Made by a program: the position numbers and the translations under genes. Shown one piece after another: positions 47,202-57,627 of a DNA stretch of 64,000 nucleotides. The first letter of the stretch is position 1, and the number at the start of each line of letters is the position of its first letter. The stretch is from Fennellomyces sp. T-0311 (lineage: Eukaryota > Mucoromycota > Mucoromycetes > Mucorales > Lichtheimiaceae): assembly GCA_025266875.1 (NCBI GenBank), contig JALLLT010000001.1:1054001-1118000 (forward strand). The letters run 5' to 3'. Under the pieces are notes generated by a model, which worked only from the letters and a program-made list of their open reading frames with translations, did no database searches and was not told where the DNA came from.

Positions 47202-48808
47202 ATGTTGTCGTTGCGCCATCTCGGCAGTCGAGTCATTCGGCCGTCATTCTTGAACAGTGCCTTTGGCTCACCGAGCAGAACTATCTACACCAAGAAAGCT
47301 GCACTGCTGACTAGTCCTGGGACTCGTCTTATTTCCCGGGAACCGCTGCCATTCCGCGCAACACAGCTGCGTCTTCATGGTAGCCATGGACACCACCACC
47401 ATGGTGAAGGTGATCACCATAGTCATGCCGACCTACTTACTACTCTGCAAAAGTCAAGTATGTGTATATTGCAAAAGAGAGAAATGTGGCAAAAACCAAT
47501 TCAAAAATAATAAAAAATAGGTCGACGAGGCATGCGTATCACTGTAATCGGTTTAGTGGTCAACATTGGTCTTACGGCGTCTAAGGGAATTGCAGGATGG
47601 TATATATAATAAGTGTTTACATACCACTCTCGAGGTATGCTGGCTGCAAAAAAATAGGAAAGATCTGATAAGATCTTGCGGTCGGATATAGGTTAATGAA
47701 TTCGGCGGCATTATTGGCGGAATCCGTGCATTCGCTTAGCGATCTCTTGAGTGATTTCGTTACTCTTTACACCTTCAAAATGTCCCGAAAACCGCCAGAT
47801 TCTATCTATCCCTATGGTTACGGTAATGTGCTTCAAGCTGGTAAGAAAACAAGTGCGCTGATCAAAGGTTATATATAGGAAAGTATGAAACCATGGGATC
47901 AGTAGCTGTGGCTGCGTTCTTGTTGGCAGGCGGTCTCGGTATTGGCATGCACTCGCTCGAGTTGATGATGGCCGTACTAAATTCTGGTGTCGCGCAAGAA
48001 GCAGCCGCAGCAGCCACTGATACAGCGGCAACAGTTACGACGACGACCAAAACACATGGTCACGGCGATGGTATATTGGATCCCAATGCAGCTTGGTTTG
48101 CAGCGATCAGTGTGGTTGCGAAAGAATGGTTGTATAGAGCGAGTAGGTTTTGGTATGTTTTGGAATTGATCTTTTTTACTGACATGTTCCGATTTACAAA
48201 GCTATCAAGGTGGGAAATGCTGAACGGAGTGAAGTGTTAATTGCCAATGCATGGTAGATATGAAAAAAAAGGGGGATATGTTAGGAAACAAAGTATCGCT
48301 CACGTCGTCATGATAGGCATCATAGATCGGATGCTTATTCCAGTGCGGTGGCGTTGGTTGCTATTCTCGGCAGTTATGCCGGTCTACCGGTCCTTGATCC
48401 CATCGGTGGTCTATTAATTTCGGGCGTCATCCTGAAGCAAGGCAATGATATCCTAACATCATCACTCCGAGAGTTGATGGATAAAGGCATTAGTCAAAGC
48501 GATGTGGATGCAATCACTCGCGTAGTGAAGCAGGTCAAGGTAAAAAAAAAGAAATCATTCAGTTGTGGTTTCAAATTCGACTGAAACTATCTCCACAGGA
48601 GAAAGAGAGTGATATGGTAGCGTTCCATTCCATACGAGGCAGAAAACAGGGGCCGTTCCAGCATGTGGATCTAACTCTTCAAGTTGATCCATCGTTACCC
48701 ATGGCAAAAGCACATCGTCTCGAAGAAGTTGTGCAATCAACAATCAAAAAGCAATTTCCAGAAATCCAGCAAGTTCTTATTTATCTCGATCCAAGTCGAA
48801 AGCCATAA
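47202..48808 (+). CDS. Mitochondrial cation diffusion facilitator, Mmt-like
   Basis: Seven exons (47202-47457, 47521-47599, 47692-47822, 47879-48142, 48202-48253, 48317-48539, 48599-48808) give about 404 aa. The N terminus (MLSLRHLGSRVIRPSFLNSA) looks like a presequence. A His cluster (HGSHGHHHHGEGDHHSHAD) precedes the membrane part. The two CDF metal sites are AESVHSLSDLLSDFVTLYTF (HSxSD) and NAWHHRSDAYSSAVAL (HHRSD), with YPYGYGKYETMGS between them, and a C-terminal cytoplasmic-type domain (FHSIRGRKQGPFQHVDLTLQ). Yeast Mmt1/Mmt2 are the closest known type and export iron from mitochondria; zinc transport as in ZnT9 is an alternative. Residues 255-280 hold an Ala/Thr-rich loop that looks lineage-specific. 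Confidence 0.93.
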
Positions 48809-48970
48809 ATTAAATAGACATTTCTTTACGAGGAATAAAATTCATCGTCATCGAATTAATAAGGAAAAAAGAGAGGGGTATCGGCTATATACAACAAATA
48901 AACAAGCTGATGAAAGATACGTACAAAACTACCGGCGTTTTGCCATTTTATATATACATACAAGCGGCTT

Positions 48971-49508
48971 TCATGGCAAAGGCAACCTTTTGAGTCTCTC
49001 GTACAACTTGTTGCGAGACGTTTCCCATTCGATATGAAGTGACAAGAGCTCAGGTCCTTGCATGGTCTGAATCAGCTCTTCATAGCAGTCAAGCCATTTG
49101 CCGAGAGCACGCTTTGCTGTTGCCAGATCATCTTCGTAATAAATCGATCCTTGGGATTCGGTAGCATAGTCAAGCTATATTGCAGTACGTATTAGTCTTC
49201 TTGATTGCATGAACATGCCGTTTTCACACGACTGTACACACCTCTTCCTCTACAGTCTGATAAAGCTGCTTAAAGTCGCGTAGTAGCGACGTTTTTCGTT
49301 CACTGACAAGCTCATCGATAGACGATTCGGATGATTCCGAAGAGGCAAGTGAAGGACGGCGACAGATACGCTCGAGCCATCGGCGGGGTGGCGTTAAGGA
49401 GTTTTTGGCATTGCGCGTTTTCTTTGGGGCAGTATGGCAGCAGCATCGACATGTTGGTTCGTCGGTTGCCGGAGAGAACAAGCGTGAAAAGTTGGCTTTT
49501 GATGGCAT
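48971..49508 (-). CDS. Small unknown protein with cysteine cluster
   Basis: Exons 49242-49508 and 48971-49174 give 156 aa. It begins MPSKANFSRLFSPATDEPTC, continues RCCCHTAPKKTRNAK, then RRPSLASSESSESSIDELVS. The C-terminal half is acidic and probably helical (RDFKQLYQTVEEELDYATES, LATAKRALGKWLDCYEELIQ, LHIEWETSRNKLYERLKRLP). The 67-nt intron keeps the frame exactly and has GTGTGT and TATAG ends, and both exons read as ordinary protein, so I consider it real. No known domain. A CT-rich leader is absent. It is convergent with the CDF transporter. Confidence 0.65.
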
Positions 49509-50600
49509 TGATTAGCAAGGGAGAGAAGTAAGTGTTGATCCTGAAGGGGGGTTCTTTTGAGGATGGACCTTTTTATATTATGGAAAAGTTTATTACGATC
49601 GTTGGGATCTGCAAACGCAAGGGTAGCACATTAGACAACCGTGTGTCCTGCTCCCACACAACTGGATTAATTTTCCAACCCCTGAAGCAACCCATGCGTC
49701 ACTACGCGTGTGTCCCACCAAACACACCGGTTTCCATCTTTAAATAGATAGAGGTGCCACACAGATCGTCTTGCTCTCTTACATCACATGTTTCGAGGCA
49801 ATCAACACACCTTTATTACATAAAGCCCTTGTGTTCGGCCTCTATCACCGCGGCCATTTATCGCCACTCGACACCTGTCTACTACGCCCTGGTCCTGGCC
49901 GTCCTCTCCTTTCTTCAACACATCAACTTGCAGCTTTGGCTCTCCTACATGACTGTTTTGATACGTAGACAAACCAGTTTCTTCTTTTTTGCATATACAC
50001 GGACGATGCGCCGAAAGCATGGTGCATGTGCGTAACCCCCCTATGCAATCTCGGGTCACACGGATTTTTCATAAACGACACTGGCATGAAACTGACAACA
50101 ATCTGTCTTTATTAAGCAAATGAATATATCACCTTTGAGCGTGATCAGTTGGGTGCATCACCAACGAGAGGGATCGGTCAAAGTGCCGTATACTGTGCCA
50201 ACACTTCAACTCCACGACAATGGCAATGTCGACCATTGCTTGATGGTCGATGACAATGAGGGTAACAATGCCGCATAAACTTTTGGAATGGCTTATTGTA
50301 GCTTTCCTCCCTGTAGCTGCAAAAATGGCTGGCTTCAAACCAGAGTAATAAGCAAGCGTAGGAAAGAAAGAAAAAGGATAAGACTCATGTCATTGGCAGT
50401 GAAAAGTTCATGTATACAAAGTGTCTGTCGAGCCATAAGCACAGCATACGGGCATGTTCCACAGAGTTGCATCAGTTGGTTCACCTCGCGCTGAATGGTA
50501 TGCGTAAACAGTAACAAACCGGCTCTCATCGTCCAAACGCAGGCTTCAACGCTTTGTTCATGATGTTATCGGTGGGGTGAGGTGATGTATTTTCAAGTCA
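49509..50600. other. Intergenic region, possible extra exons
   Basis: No certain gene. Open stretches at 49754-50035 (+) and 50129-50338 (-) have no known domain. Between 50110 and 50520 (+) protein-like frames such as YITFERDQLGASPTR and AVKSSCIQSVCRAISTAYG could belong to an N-terminal extension of the next gene. No GxxxxGK[ST] codon pattern was found here. Confidence 0.3.
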
Positions 50601-53347
50601 TTGTCCAATTTATTGACGCCTTCCAAGAGCCGCGGATTCGCACAAACTACGGTAAATGGCACACGAGACCAGCATAAAGCATCTCCTGACGACAGGACGC
50701 ACAGCAAGGACTTGATCTACCAGCTCATTAACTTGCTGGACGTGGAGCTATGCAAGCAAAACATTGACCGGAACCGACGAAAGCAGGGAATGATCCAATT
50801 GGAGTATGCTTACATCGGTGTTGTCGACAACTTTTGCTACGACCTCCGAAAGGGACGACGCATTGAAAGTAAGGCAACAGGTTGGAGTTTCCTAGGGATC
50901 CTCATGCATGATTTAGACGCGGAGTTGCTGGACAAGGGGCTGGAGCCGTGGATGCGACAGGTGAAGCAGGCCGACAAGATTTGGGAAAAGGTGCGGACGG
51001 GGTCCAAGATCCCCTTCATCATCCAAATAAGATTAACGGACGAAGCCAAGTTCCTGGGCAACTTGATGATTGCTGATTTGCTGCACCCGGAATTCCAAAA
51101 GCCCATTGCGGCTAAACCAGCGTCGAGCATCTATCATTCATTCACTCAGTTGCGAAGTAGCGTGTGCATGTTTGTTTGTTTGTTGGCAAGCGCAACCCAC
51201 TCAAATTCCATTAGGAACTGTGGTCCGGGCAGTCAACAACTCTGACTTTTCGAGCCCTTTTTCTCTCGATCTCAACTCTTGCGTGCTCACCAGACTCTTG
51301 GCTGAGTATCTCGTTGGATTGGGAAGAACCGTAGTCGTGATGCACGTGAACGTGAGGAGCCTTTTCCTTTTTTTTTGTTTTGTCTCGCGTTTCAATCCAT
51401 CTCACCTTCTTTTTTTCTTGCCTTTCTGCGTAGGAATCACTTTGCCACAACATGGAGGAGACCCTGCATGCGCTGCGATTCGCTCGGTTTCTTCAAACCA
51501 TCCAATGTCTGGCCGTCCCAAACAAACCGGACTTCCGTGTCGAGTATTATCGTCTTTGCATGTTTGAGATTCTGCGCAAGTACAAGCAGGACAAGGTAAG
51601 GCCCCCATTTCTTGCTGTTTATCTTGCTGCCGTAGCCAATGCTTCACCAGACAGAGTATGTCAGATGCAAAGAGGAGCTGAAACAACGAAAAGACGAGCT
51701 GCAGCAACTTGCGCAGCAGTTGGATGAACAAAAGCAGGCGATCGAACGGCTGACGGTGGAATGTTCCGTATTGCGAGAAAAGTCGGCGGTAAAGGACCCT
51801 ATGCCTCAGTCATCGATCAAGGAGGAAGAAAAGGACGAGTTGGAGGACGAGGATCCATCGCCAAAGGAACAGGACGACCGGCCACGTGACGATACAAATA
51901 CGGTACAAATTTAATTCGGATCATTTTTATCCCAACTCAAATGACCTCGGCAGATCAACGTGGTACATGAAAAGTCTGACGATCCTGCTACCACCCTCGA
52001 ACAACTGTATTGCAGATATCGTACATCTACCGCATCTTATCGAGCAGCAAAGCATGAAGACGAGCTCCGACGGTTAAGACTTGAGTTGTGTAAGCTGTGC
52101 AAAAAAAAGGAGGATTGGAAAGCTGATTGGTAAGCTAGTTGCCATTGGAGGTCAAAGTCGTGGGTTGGGCCAGACAATCAAAGCATCGAAGGGTGATGTA
52201 AGTCTTTTATTTTCGTCATGGAAAGGGGGTTGGGTCTAACAATCGCGAAATCTAGGCTTCGGTGGACGATGATCAAAAGAATGTTCCGATTTCATTGGAA
52301 GATTACGACACGAAACCTGTGCAACTGAGCCCGGAAGATACTCAATCAATATGCAACGAAATGAACAGAGTTCTCACAAGTCAGATTCAGAACAGCGAAC
52401 GTGCTCAGAAAGAATACCATGACAACACCAAGAGGCTTGAGGTAACCATGGCGCTATCCATGGAGATGTGTATGCAACACTAACCCTTCGTTTTATTAGA
52501 TCGAATTGGACAACTCGCGTCGTGAAGCCAGATACTACAAAGAATTGTCCCTGGAAAAAGAAGATATGGAAAAAAAGGTTCGACAAAACCTGATTTCATC
52601 GTCCTGTTGCCTTGACCAGCGGTTGCCATAGATTCAAGAGCAAGACGAAAGATCGCGTTTGCTAAGCAATGAACTAAATACGCTCAAGGTAAAATATTTG
52701 CTTATTCAATCGCAAGGAGTATTTGCAATCAACTCGGATTTAGGAACAGCTGGTATTGTGTCATCGGGAAATATCAAAGTACAAAGAGCAAGCAGTTGCG
52801 GTATGTCATTTTTATCGTTTGCTTAGCTTTACTCGATTATTCATAATGGAACGAACAGGCGCATCGGAAAGAAGAGATTGGATGGAACAAATCGTACGAC
52901 CATGATGGCTCCAGCAACTTTCGCGCGTATATCGACAAGATTCACGAAGAGCTTGCTCCATTGGATGAGGATGATGAAATGGATCCAGTGGGACCCTTTA
53001 CATTGAAAAAGGGACAGCTGGTTTATGATCTGGACGATGACGAGGATGTTGTAATGCAATCTTCCTCTTTGGCAAATCAGTCATTCAAGCCTGATACACC
53101 TCAACGCACGCCACCGCCATCGGTCGACCCGAGAAATGTGAAACGAACGAAGCTGACCGATGATACGCGTAACCGAGGCCCAAGAGTATATGTCGATGCA
53201 GTACCATCTGAAAAACCAACACGACGAAAGAAGCAAGACGATGATGATGATGATGAGGATCAACGAACACCTTTGCAAGTTATTTCCGAGAATCCTCAAG
53301 GCCCACAGAAGCGACGCAGAGTCAGATCCGATAAAAAAGCAACGTAA
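50601..53347 (+). CDS. Kinesin-like protein with degenerate motor and coiled coil
   Basis: Supported exons: 50601-51156, 51215-51351, 51434-51595, 51657-51902, 51954-52089, 52151-52197, 52256-52441, 52500-52577, 52632-52688, 52744-52800 and 52859-53347, at least 716 aa. The true start lies upstream or at ATG 50586 and is unresolved. The first part matches kinesin landmarks in order: YAYIGVVDNFCYDLRKG (the EIYNE..DLL strand), IPFIIQIRLTDEAKFLGNLM with IADLLHPE (SRSH.f.i and DLAGSE region), SCVLTRLLAEYLVGLGRTVV with VMHVN (SKLT.LL...LGG...), and NMEETLHALRFARFLQTI (..ET..tLrfA). The P-loop, SSRSH and DLAGSE residues are not kept, so it should not hydrolyse ATP. A coiled coil (RCKEELKQRKDELQQLAQQL) and an acidic/basic tail with nuclear-signal-like KRRRVRSDKK follow. 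Confidence 0.65.
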
Positions 53348-53530
53348 AAAAAAAGCAATAAAAGTAGAGCACAGTTTAAGTGCTGTGTAGCATTGCATCC
53401 TCGACTGCTGCTATTGGAATTATAGATTCACTTAAAAAGAGGGCTCAATGGAATGTCTTTTGCAACTTGGAAGTTTTCTTTTTTTTTAATCTTCTGCCCC
53501 CTTTTTCTTCTTGTTCCTTTTTTTTCCATT

Positions 53531-54424
53531 ATGCTTTCATCATTTGCTTTTCCCGAACCACCCAAAGTGGTAGACAAAAAGCGAAATAGAATGGCAGACG
53601 AGGCATCAACATCCATGCAAGACCTTAGCGAACTGATCGGACGGCTTGGAGCACAATTGGAAAAACTAGAAAAGAAAAATGCGATTGACGGCGCAAACGA
53701 CAAATTCATTATAAATCCCCTTGCAGCGGATGTGGTTCAAGCTTACGACACGTTGCTTCAACAAAACGAACACTTGACACATCATTGCTGTTGCTGTGCC
53801 GATATGGTCGAAGCAGCGCCCGGTATCCCTTGGTTCGCTCCGTATCATCGTCCCGAAGACCCCCTGCAAGCCGCTTACACTCATTGGTGTACATTGATGC
53901 GTTGTCTACCGGTGATGGACACAGTGGCCCAAACGTATGTCCAGACAATCGGTCATTTTGCAATGAGACAATTGATGCATGCTATGCGAGGGAACACACG
54001 ATATGTTGCTTCTCCTCCTTTGCAGCGGCATAGTCAATATCAAGGTTCATCTCATACGTTGCTGAGCAACAAGACATCCAATAGTGGCTCTTCAACTCTT
54101 GTTCCTGTGTTACTGAAAAACTCTTCGAGTTGTCTCAACGATCAACCAGAAACAACGCTACGGACAAAAGCCGATGCTTGGATTCCCCAACGACTCATGA
54201 TGGATGAACATAATACTACCGGATATCATCACCATTACCAACACCACCACCACCCTGAACGTACGGCACCCGTGTCAAATACAAATTCATCTCCTTTACC
54301 AGCACCATCAAACACCACTTTTACCTCCCCTTTAACAAGTCGACATTACCATGCAACCAAGCTTCGACGATGGTTTAAGCGACATAACAAAGTAGCACCA
54401 GTGGATAACCGTCAGGAACAGTAG
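53531..54424 (+). CDS. Unknown protein, His/Ser-rich C-terminal half
   Basis: Single exon, 297 aa. The N-terminal half has a predicted helix (MQDLSELIGRLGAQLEKLEK), then LAADVVQAYDTLLQQNEHLT, a HHCCCC cluster, PWFAPYHRPEDPLQAAYTHW, CTLMRCLPVMDTVAQTY and HFAMRQLMHAMRG. The C-terminal half is low-complexity (Ser/Thr/Asn) with HHHYQHHHHPE and a basic end (KLRRWFKRHNK). The ATG at 53531 follows a long CT-rich leader; an in-frame ATG at 53453 lies inside that leader region and is less likely. I recognise no domain. It begins only 183 nt after the kinesin-like gene, same strand. Confidence 0.65.
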   Translation: MLSSFAFPEPPKVVDKKRNRMADEASTSMQDLSELIGRLGAQLEKLEKKNAIDGANDKFIINPLAADVVQAYDTLLQQNEHLTHHCCCCADMVEAAPGIPWFAPYHRPEDPLQAAYTHWCTLMRCLPVMDTVAQTYVQTIGHFAMRQLMHAMRGNTRYVASPPLQRHSQYQGSSHTLLSNKTSNSGSSTLVPVLLKNSSSCLNDQPETTLRTKADAWIPQRLMMDEHNTTGYHHHYQHHHHPERTAPVSNTNSSPLPAPSNTTFTSPLTSRHYHATKLRRWFKRHNKVAPVDNRQEQ

Positions 54425-54504
54425 AAAAAAAGGTCATTCGTAATTGTCGTTTAATTTTTTTTTACTTAATAATTATATACATATATTCGAGTAAAGCACG
54501 CATA

Positions 54505-55261
54505 TTACAAAGATTCTTCTTGATCTGGTTTAAACCCTGTAGCTACAAGAAATACTTCGGTCGATTGCTTCCTGGATGCATCTGGTTTTTCTTGCTTGAC
54601 TTTGGTGAAATGTTGACGTAGCTTTTGTCGGAATCCCACTTCATCACCTCCCATCAATACCTATTTCGATTCACTTAGAAGTGCATGCGTATCACCATGA
54701 CACAGCTACGTACCTTGGCAACAAATGATCCGTTGGGTGCCAAGACACCTTGAGCAAAGGCCAATACCGATTCACAGAGTTCCTAAAAGAGCCATCAATC
54801 CACCATTTTTTTTTATTTACATTCCCAGAAGAACTTACAATAGACCGTGCGTGATCTGCCATATGGTTTCCAGAGAAGGATGGTGCCATATCGGAACACA
54901 CGAGATTGGCTTTGCGGTCCCCGATCAATTCCAAAATCTTTTTTTGCAGTGCGGGGCGCATAAAGTCGCCTTGCACAAGATGCGTGTTGGGAATAGGATC
55001 CATGGCAAGCAAATCGATGCCAATGACCAATCCGTCGCTTTTCACCTTATTCGCGGCCACCTGAGTCCATCCACCAGGTGCCGCGCCACAGTCAATGACA
55101 ACATTGCCTTTTCGCAATAATTTGTACTTCTGGTCCAGTTGTAGCAATTTGAACGCACTGCGGGCGCGATACTGATTGGACTTTGCCGCCTTGACGTAAG
55201 GGTCGCGTGCTTGGCGCTGAATCCAGCTCTTGGACGACGTGGAGTACAAGCGTTGTAACAT
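54505..55261 (-). CDS. MRM2: Mitochondrial rRNA 2'-O-methyltransferase, Mrm2/FtsJ type
   Basis: Exons 54839-55261, 54714-54782 and 54505-54660 give 215 aa. Role: SAM-dependent 2'-O-methylation of a uridine in the peptidyl-transferase loop of mitochondrial large rRNA. Seen: presequence-like MLQRLYSTSSKSW, DPYVKAAKSNQYRARSAFKL (catalytic Lys in YRARSAFKL), VVIDCGAAPGGWTQVAANKV (SAM site), GIDLLAMDPIPNTHLVQGDF, ANLVCSDMAPSFSGNHMADH (catalytic Asp), GSFVAKVLMGGDE (catalytic Lys) and PDASRKQSTEVFLVATGF. The K-D-K-E tetrad looks complete. It is divergent from SFT2, with 136 nt between starts and a (CT)n tract. Confidence 0.95.
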
Positions 55262-55397
55262 GAAAAAAAAGTGGAAAAAAAAAAGAAACAAAGAACGGAA
55301 ACTCCGGTCTTGTGCACTCGTAAAGGCCAAGAAAGCCCCGCACCCTTTCTCTCTCTCTTTCTCTCTCTCTCTCTTTTACTTTTGAAGCTCGCGAACA

Positions 55398-56301
55398 ATG
55401 GCATTTGGATTCTTTTCGTCGACCTACAGTGACCAGGGAACCATGGACGATGGTAACGCAGTGCATTGCCTAACCACAAAGCGTGTCGATGGCCAAAGCT
55501 CATGCATAATTTACATAGGAACCTGGAAATTCTGTGGTCTCGATCGAATGCAGCGACTTTATGCGTTTGGTGCCTGGTAACATACTTGCGCGCGCGTACA
55601 AACTGAGCGAAACTGAGGCTGTTCTTTCCCAATAGCTTTGTCGTGGGTATGATTATTTCGATCTTGGTAAACCGCTTGTGCTTCCGGAGAAAAAAAAAGA
55701 GGCAGTTGCAACTAACGCGATGATAGTCCACGCTGTTTCTGTTGACGGCCAATGTACCGGGCTTTGCCATTCTGTATAGTATTGGAAACGTCATATCGTT
55801 GTTCAGGTAAGATGACGGGAGATCAAGCGTCGGTACACATCGGTTCTCAACGCACATTTTTTAAAGTTTGACGTTCATTATCGGCATCCCCAAGCAAATC
55901 AAAACCATGTTTGCTCCAGGTAAGTGAAGGGCGTTGGAAGGCAGCAAGAGAGAGAGAGGCGCTGATTGTCTCTGCATCTTCCAGTGCGATTCTGGGCAAC
56001 CACGATTTACTTGGCGTTGCTCGCATTGACACTGGCGCTGTCTATCTGGGTAAGACATCCGCTTTTCCCAGGCAAGGTATACAGGGTTCTAACGTAACAC
56101 GTACGCAGCTCAAGCAGATGTTTATTTCCATCATTCTGGTCATTGTCCAGTTCTGCGCCCTGGTGTGGTATGCGTAAGTACCGTTGAGCAATTGCATGTG
56201 TGCTGCTTTACTGAACGCCTCCTCCACATAGCGCAAGTTACATCCCGTACGGCCGTGAACTTATCCGTCGTGTATTCGGAAGCTGCGTCACTTCTATATA
56301 A
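55398..56301 (+). CDS. SFT2: SFT2-family vesicle transport membrane protein
   Basis: Eight short exons (55398-55452, 55519-55576, 55636-55666, 55727-55806, 55867-55919, 55985-56049, 56109-56173, 56232-56301) give 158 aa, close to animal SFT2D1. Role: Golgi membrane protein that helps endosome-to-Golgi vesicle fusion with the t-SNARE Sed5. Four membrane segments are visible: RLYAFGACFVVGMIISIL, GFAILYSIGNVISLFSLTFI, FWATTIYLALLALTLALSIW and MFISIILVIVQFCALVWYAA, with the landmarks GIPKQIKTMFAPVRF and SYIPYGRELIRRVFG. Intron 1 (66 nt) is open and in frame, so an unspliced reading with 22 extra residues would continue to the next splice site. It is convergent with the reductase gene. Confidence 0.94.
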
Positions 56302-56443
56302 ACTTACGAAAGCAGCCCTCCCTCCACTTCATCATTCACCGCCCGTTTATCCGCTCATTCGCTCTCTGTCCCGCCGTCTCTCTCTCTCTTTTTAATTGTA
56401 CTTTATATATAAACAGGAAGTTTCCGTAATGTATTTCATGATT

Positions 56444-57627
56444 TTACAGTTTGTATGGCATGGGCTGGTTGCTGAGTGCTGCGCTGACATTGTCGATGCA
56501 CATGTGGGCCATGCGCTCGCGTGTCTCGAACGTGGCACTCGCTACAATGGCCTCTGGTTAGCTGACTTTTGAGTAATGATGGAATAAGCAAAAAACGTTA
56601 CCGATATGTGGTAAAATCACGCAATTGGGCAATTGATAAAGTTTGTGGCTCGGTGCAAGTGGCTCTGGCGTCGTTACATCCAAACCGGCCGACGCGATCA
56701 ACTTTTCTTCCAATGCACGCGCTAGTTACATCGGTAAGCTAAACACGCATGTTTTGTATCTAAAGCGCACTTACTGAGATCGTCTTGCTGGACAATACCA
56801 CCGCGAGCCGTGTTGACAAACACAGCCGACCGTTTCATCTTGCTGAATGCAGCATAGTTGAACATTTCCTTGGTTTCAGGGGTCAAGGCACAGCACACAA
56901 TCACATAATCCGATTCCTTGAGCAGATCATCCAACGAAGCCTTGAACTGAGCACCCAGCGTCTTTTGCAATTCAGGCTTTTCGCTGCGGCCCCAATAGAG
57001 AATGCGCGATACGCCGAATGGTTTGAGTCGTTTTGCGACTGCTTCACCAATACGTCCCATGCCAACCACGCCCAATGTTTTGCCCGAGAACTGCGATCCA
57101 CACAGCCAAGTGGGTCTCCATGCTCCCCATTCTCCGTTGGTAGCGGCAGCCATGCCTTCTTTGAATCGACGCGCAGCAGCCAATGTCAGCAGTACCGTCA
57201 AATCGGCCGTGGCGTCGGTCAGTACATCAGGCGTGTATCCAAGTGGAATATTGCGCGCACGAAGCGCATGCACATCCACGTGATCAAACCCAACACTCAT
57301 TGTCGCTACCACTTTTAACTGCGGGCCTATTTCATGCATGAGTAACAACACTTAGCCGGTAAAGTCACGTATTACCTGCCGCGTCCAAAAGTTCCTCGTC
57401 GATGCGATCCGCCAATAAACATATAAGGGCATCGGCACCTAGATAAGCATTGAATGATTGCTGATCGAGTTGCTCTTTGCCTTTAATTCACCTTGGACTT
57501 GTTTTAACAATTCCTCGCGTGGCATGACTGTGTCTTGAGTCCATTGAACCAAATTGTACTTTTGCGCTTCGAGACGTGCTTGCGCCTCGGGTGGCAGAAT
57601 GCGCGTAGCAACAACTTTGAATGGCAT
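56444..57627 (-). CDS. D-2-hydroxyacid dehydrogenase, glyoxylate/hydroxypyruvate reductase type
   Basis: Exons 57492-57627, 57376-57438, 56775-57326, 56602-56721 and 56444-56541 give 322 aa. Role: NAD(P)H-dependent reduction of glyoxylate or hydroxypyruvate. Seen: [59 protein letters not shown], the nucleotide fold [20 protein letters not shown], then [16 protein letters not shown] (substrate Arg), [20 protein letters not shown] (Glu) and [19 protein letters not shown] (catalytic His). The catalytic R-E-H set is intact and the order matches human GRHPR. The usual HIGSAT is HIASAT here if the acceptor at 56542 is right. Introns are 49-60 nt. Confidence 0.93.

Noticed and set aside
49754..50035. 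93-codon plus-strand frame after a TATA-like TTTAAATA
   Set aside because: Composition and lack of any motif suggest a chance frame; a shifted frame through the same bases is equally open.
50629..50681. A 28-nt intron (GTAAAT...AAAG) joining ATG 50586 to the kinesin-like frame
   Set aside because: It would give a start codon, but 28 nt is shorter than any intron I could otherwise support here. The open frame without it is equally good, so the start is left unresolved.
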